From: Dehalococcoidia bacterium
GTDB lineage: Bacteria > Chloroflexota > Dehalococcoidia > Lucifugimonadales > Lucifugimonadaceae
Reading direction: 5' to 3'
DNA: 64,000 nt
NCBI GenBank assembly: GCA_028285005.1
Contig: JANQQP010000037.1
Location: forward strand, 186,001 to 250,000
Below, piece by piece: positions 61,692 through 64,000 of this stretch (position 1 is the first letter of the stretch; every line of letters begins with the position of its first letter). A program made the translations under genes and the position numbers. The notes under the pieces were generated by a model. The model saw only the letters and a program-made list of their open reading frames with translations, searched no databases and was not told where the DNA came from.

Positions 61692-62930
61692 TTAACCCGG
61701 CTTCGATGACCGGTCACTGGTCCGGACGTCGTTTGCGACCGCATCGATTTCGCCGTCGCTCAGCGTGATCTCTAGCTCGTCGCCGGGAGTCACGTCGGCG
61801 ATCGCAACTGCGACAGGTCCGTCCTTGACCCGAACGATTGAGTATCCACGCCCGAGGATCTGCTCAGGTCCCAGCACCCCAAGCTGCGCCTCCAGCCTCT
61901 GCACATCCTGCTTTCTCGAGTCGATGATGCGAGTCGCCGCCAGCTTTGCCCTTGTCAGCAGGTCATCGACGCGCTGCCGTGGCGTGTTCGTGTCGGGGGC
62001 TCTGTACTCCATCCTGTCCAGCAGGAACTCCAGTTCAACGCGCTTTTCGCGCACAAGCCTCTGGACCGCCTGCTGCATCAACGCGGCGTAACCGGCGACC
62101 TCACGAGAAAGCTCATATACGTCGGGAGCTATGATCTCGGCGGCAGCAGACGGAGTCGGCGCTCGCACATCTGCAACGAAGTCAGCGATTGTGTAGTCGG
62201 TCTCGTGGCCGATAGCGCTGACCAGAGGGACATTGCAACTGAAGATTGCCCGAGCCACCATCTCCTCGTTGAACGGCCAGAGGTCCTCCAGCGAACCGCC
62301 GCCGCGGGCGACCACGACCACATCAATGTCATCCATGGCATTGACCGCTGTGATCGCCCTGACAATCTCCGGCGCCGCCGCTTCGCCCTGCACAGCAGTC
62401 GGTATCAGGACCAGTTCTGCCAGCGGATAGCGGCGCGAGAGGACGTTCAGAATGTCCTGGATTACGGCACCGCTCGGCGAGGTGATCACGGCGATCTTCG
62501 ATGGGAAATAAGGCAACTGGCGCTTGCGGGTTGGGTCGAACAGCCCCTCTTTCTCCAGACTTGCCCGCAACGCCTCGAACGCCTGCTGTAGCGCGCCGAT
62601 ACCATCCGGCTGGACGCGATCGACATAGATCTGCATATCGCCGCGGGCGGTGTAGACGGAAACCTTGCCGTGAACGATCACCTGCGAGCCGTCGGCGATG
62701 AACTCGCCCCCCCGGCCGTATCGAAACATCACGCAGCTAAGCGCCGACTCCTCATCGCGCAGTGTGAAGTAGTGGTGACCGGAAGACGGGTGCCGGTAGT
62801 TCGAGACCTCACCGCTGATCGTCAGATCAGCGAGAGTCGGGCTGGACTCCAGGTAATCCTTGATGAGCGCGCTTACCTGCGAGACGGAGTAGATCGTCTC
62901 GGGTGGTGCAGTGTCGGAGTGTTCAAGCAT
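61692..62930 (-). CDS. xseA: Exonuclease VII large subunit
   Basis: A 412-residue subunit: OB-fold at the N-terminus (SVSQVSALIKDYLES, GEVSNYRHPSSGHHYFTLRD), the catalytic domain (IAVITSPSGAVIQDIL, VVARGGGSLEDLW, SAIGHETDYTIAD, RAPTPSAAAE) and helical arms, ending with the LGRGYSIV element. It degrades single-stranded DNA from both ends. ATG 62930 is clear. Confidence 0.96.
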   Translation of the reverse strand: MLEHSDTAPPETIYSVSQVSALIKDYLESSPTLADLTISGEVSNYRHPSSGHHYFTLRDEESALSCVMFRYGRGGEFIADGSQVIVHGKVSVYTARGDMQIYVDRVQPDGIGALQQAFEALRASLEKEGLFDPTRKRQLPYFPSKIAVITSPSGAVIQDILNVLSRRYPLAELVLIPTAVQGEAAAPEIVRAITAVNAMDDIDVVVVARGGGSLEDLWPFNEEMVARAIFSCNVPLVSAIGHETDYTIADFVADVRAPTPSAAAEIIAPDVYELSREVAGYAALMQQAVQRLVREKRVELEFLLDRMEYRAPDTNTPRQRVDDLLTRAKLAATRIIDSRKQDVQRLEAQLGVLGPEQILGRGYSIVRVKDGPVAVAIADVTPGDELEITLSDGEIDAVANDVRTSDRSSKPG

Positions 62931-62936
62931 CTGTCT

Positions 62937-63104
62937 TCAGGTTCGAATTACTGGCGGATCGACTTTATCAAGGATGCTGAGGTGCCAGCGGCCTATCGCG
63001 TCTTCCCATCGTGCTTTCATGGCCTCACGCAACGCGCATGCGTCCAGCGCTGTGGCTGACCGGTCTGGAGATAGCCTTGGAATGAGACTTAAACCAGAGT
63101 CCAC
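62937..63104 (-). CDS. Possible small protein upstream of xseA
   Basis: A minus-strand frame with no stop for at least 70 codons ends with TGA six bases before the xseA ATG. With GTG 63104 as start (GGGA four bases upstream) it encodes 55 residues with a sensible composition: DRSATALDACALREAMKARW then EDAIGRWHLSILDKVDPPV, a probable amphipathic helix. Tight spacing to xseA suggests one operon. I recognise no family; it could be chance, as 224 bases separate the flanking genes. Confidence 0.3.
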   Translation of the reverse strand: MDSGLSLIPRLSPDRSATALDACALREAMKARWEDAIGRWHLSILDKVDPPVIRT

Positions 63105-63154
63105 ATTTTCCCGGATGAGAAAGCTGTGTCGGTGTACTAGGACCAGGTGGTGCG

Positions 63155-64000
63155 ATGATGAATGCTAGAACAGTGACCGGGGCCGGACTGATCGCCCTGG
63201 CAATCGGGCTGGTCGTGAACTCGGTGCTGGGTCCGCTCTGGCTGGACGTGATCGAGTACAGGTTCTCGGAGTCTCTCATCAACCAGGGCATTGGACTGGA
63301 CTTCGTGTCGCTGGTGCTGGTCGCGCCGACAGCGCTCATTGCGGGCATCCTGATCCTGCGTGAGCGATCTCGCGGCTACCTGCTCGCTCTTGGCCCGGCA
63401 GCGTACGCCGCCTACATGTCCGTCCAATACTCGATCGGGCCTGAGTATCTGAACCTGAACGGAAACAATGAACAGTTTCTGCTGCTTCATCTCGCTCTTT
63501 TCATAGTCTCGGTAGTGTCACTGACGCTGACTTGGTCCGGATTGGCTGCTGGTTCTGAGCGCGAACTCAGCTCCAGGTGGCGGCGGACGTTCGGGGTGGT
63601 GTTACTGGTGGCCGGAGCGTTGCTGATTCTTCGATACACCCCGACGCTGGCTGAGGCCGTCGCTGGAGATCCCCAGTTCTCCGAGTACCGGGAAAACGCC
63701 ACGAGCTACTTCTTGATCACCTGGATGGACCTCGGACTTTTCATGCCGCTATCGCTGGCGACGGGTATCGGCCTGCTTCGTAGCTCTGCATGGGCGTTGA
63801 ACGCGGCATACGGGTTGATCAACTGGTTTGCTCTTACCGGGACTGCGGTGGCGGCGATGGCCGTGGTGATGCAGATCAGGGACGACCCTGACGCATCAGT
63901 TGGCGCAGTCATCGGCTTCGTGATCGTGGCCGCCATCTCGCTAGGGCTCTGGGCAGCGCTTCACGTCAAGATGTTCGCCGGCCCACGCTCTGTGAGTTCA
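63155..64000 (+). CDS. Polytopic membrane protein, 3' end outside the window
   Basis: A frame of 282 codons from ATG 63155 (or 63158) to the right edge with no stop. The protein has about seven hydrophobic segments: a first helix TGAGLIALAIGLVVNSVLG, a short loop with DVIEYRFSESLINQG, paired helices, and a charged cytoplasmic loop SERELSSRWRR in the middle. No transporter or enzyme motif is visible and I do not recognise the family. The coding is supported by clean codon-like composition and alternation of helices and loops. It is divergent from xseA. Confidence 0.7.
   Translation, partial: MMNARTVTGAGLIALAIGLVVNSVLGPLWLDVIEYRFSESLINQGIGLDFVSLVLVAPTALIAGILILRERSRGYLLALGPAAYAAYMSVQYSIGPEYLNLNGNNEQFLLLHLALFIVSVVSLTLTWSGLAAGSERELSSRWRRTFGVVLLVAGALLILRYTPTLAEAVAGDPQFSEYRENATSYFLITWMDLGLFMPLSLATGIGLLRSSAWALNAAYGLINWFALTGTAVAAMAVVMQIRDDPDASVGAVIGFVIVAAISLGLWAALHVKMFAGPRSVSS

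Overview
The window looks like a piece of a free-living bacterial chromosome, most likely from the Chloroflexota and probably near the marine SAR202/Dehalococcoidia lineages. This placement is inferred from gene content, since no rRNA is present. The pointers are three enolase-superfamily dehydratases with many other catabolic enzymes (SDR, PIG-L, HAD, acyl-CoA dehydrogenase, DHDPS-like aldolase, VOC), an F420-type (Ddn) reductase fragment, a fused AccD-AccA, HemQ-type heme synthesis, a 7Fe ferredoxin, and unusually many TTG start codons. I found no tRNA, rRNA, CRISPR array, insertion sequence or prophage.

Layout. 0-12 kb is catabolic and accessory: a Ddn-family fragment, an enolase-superfamily dehydratase, a phosphoesterase-kinase-SDR operon, inorganic pyrophosphatase, a second dehydratase, a PIG-L deacetylase, then a leftward operon of a third dehydratase plus three MFS carriers. 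12-17 kb holds a peptide/opine-type ABC importer (binding protein and two permeases, no ATPase) with several hairpins, followed by a roughly 440-bp gene-free stretch that can fold into a long rod and ends in a strong hairpin. 17-23 kb holds a cupredoxin-like lipoprotein, a thiamine operon (thiG, tenI/thiE, thiS, MFS) under a TPP riboswitch, a 2-hydroxyacid dehydrogenase and a HAD phosphatase that seems to start at CTG. 23-33 kb is core: accDA, ftsK, rnj, a family-4 uracil-DNA glycosylase, acpP, nusB, fabD, rpmF, yceD. 33-41 kb holds an acyl-CoA dehydrogenase, ruvC-ruvA-ruvB and a heterodimeric ABC exporter with one degenerate ATP site. 41-47 kb holds a RimI-like acetyltransferase, a second ATPase-less importer, a zinc-ribbon membrane protein and a DHDPS-family aldolase. 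47-54 kb holds sulfite/nitrite reductase, VOC, hemQ, an APH-like kinase, ferredoxin, an A-type Fe-S protein and an Lrp regulator. 54-64 kb holds bioY, aspS, tig, clpP, clpX, a formyltransferase, xseB, xseA and a partial membrane protein.

The most interesting signal is in front of the sulfite/nitrite reductase. A good sigma70-type promoter is followed within about 10 nt by a 16-codon ORF carrying tandem Cys codons just before its stop, then a hairpin, then a classic intrinsic terminator, then the reductase. This reads as a cysteine-responsive attenuator and argues that the enzyme is an assimilatory sulfite reductase. Other points worth a second look are the rod-shaped intergenic RNA candidate, the predicted non-discriminating AspRS, the Cu-site-less cupredoxin, the A-type Fe-S protein lacking its first Cys, and the two importers without ATPases.
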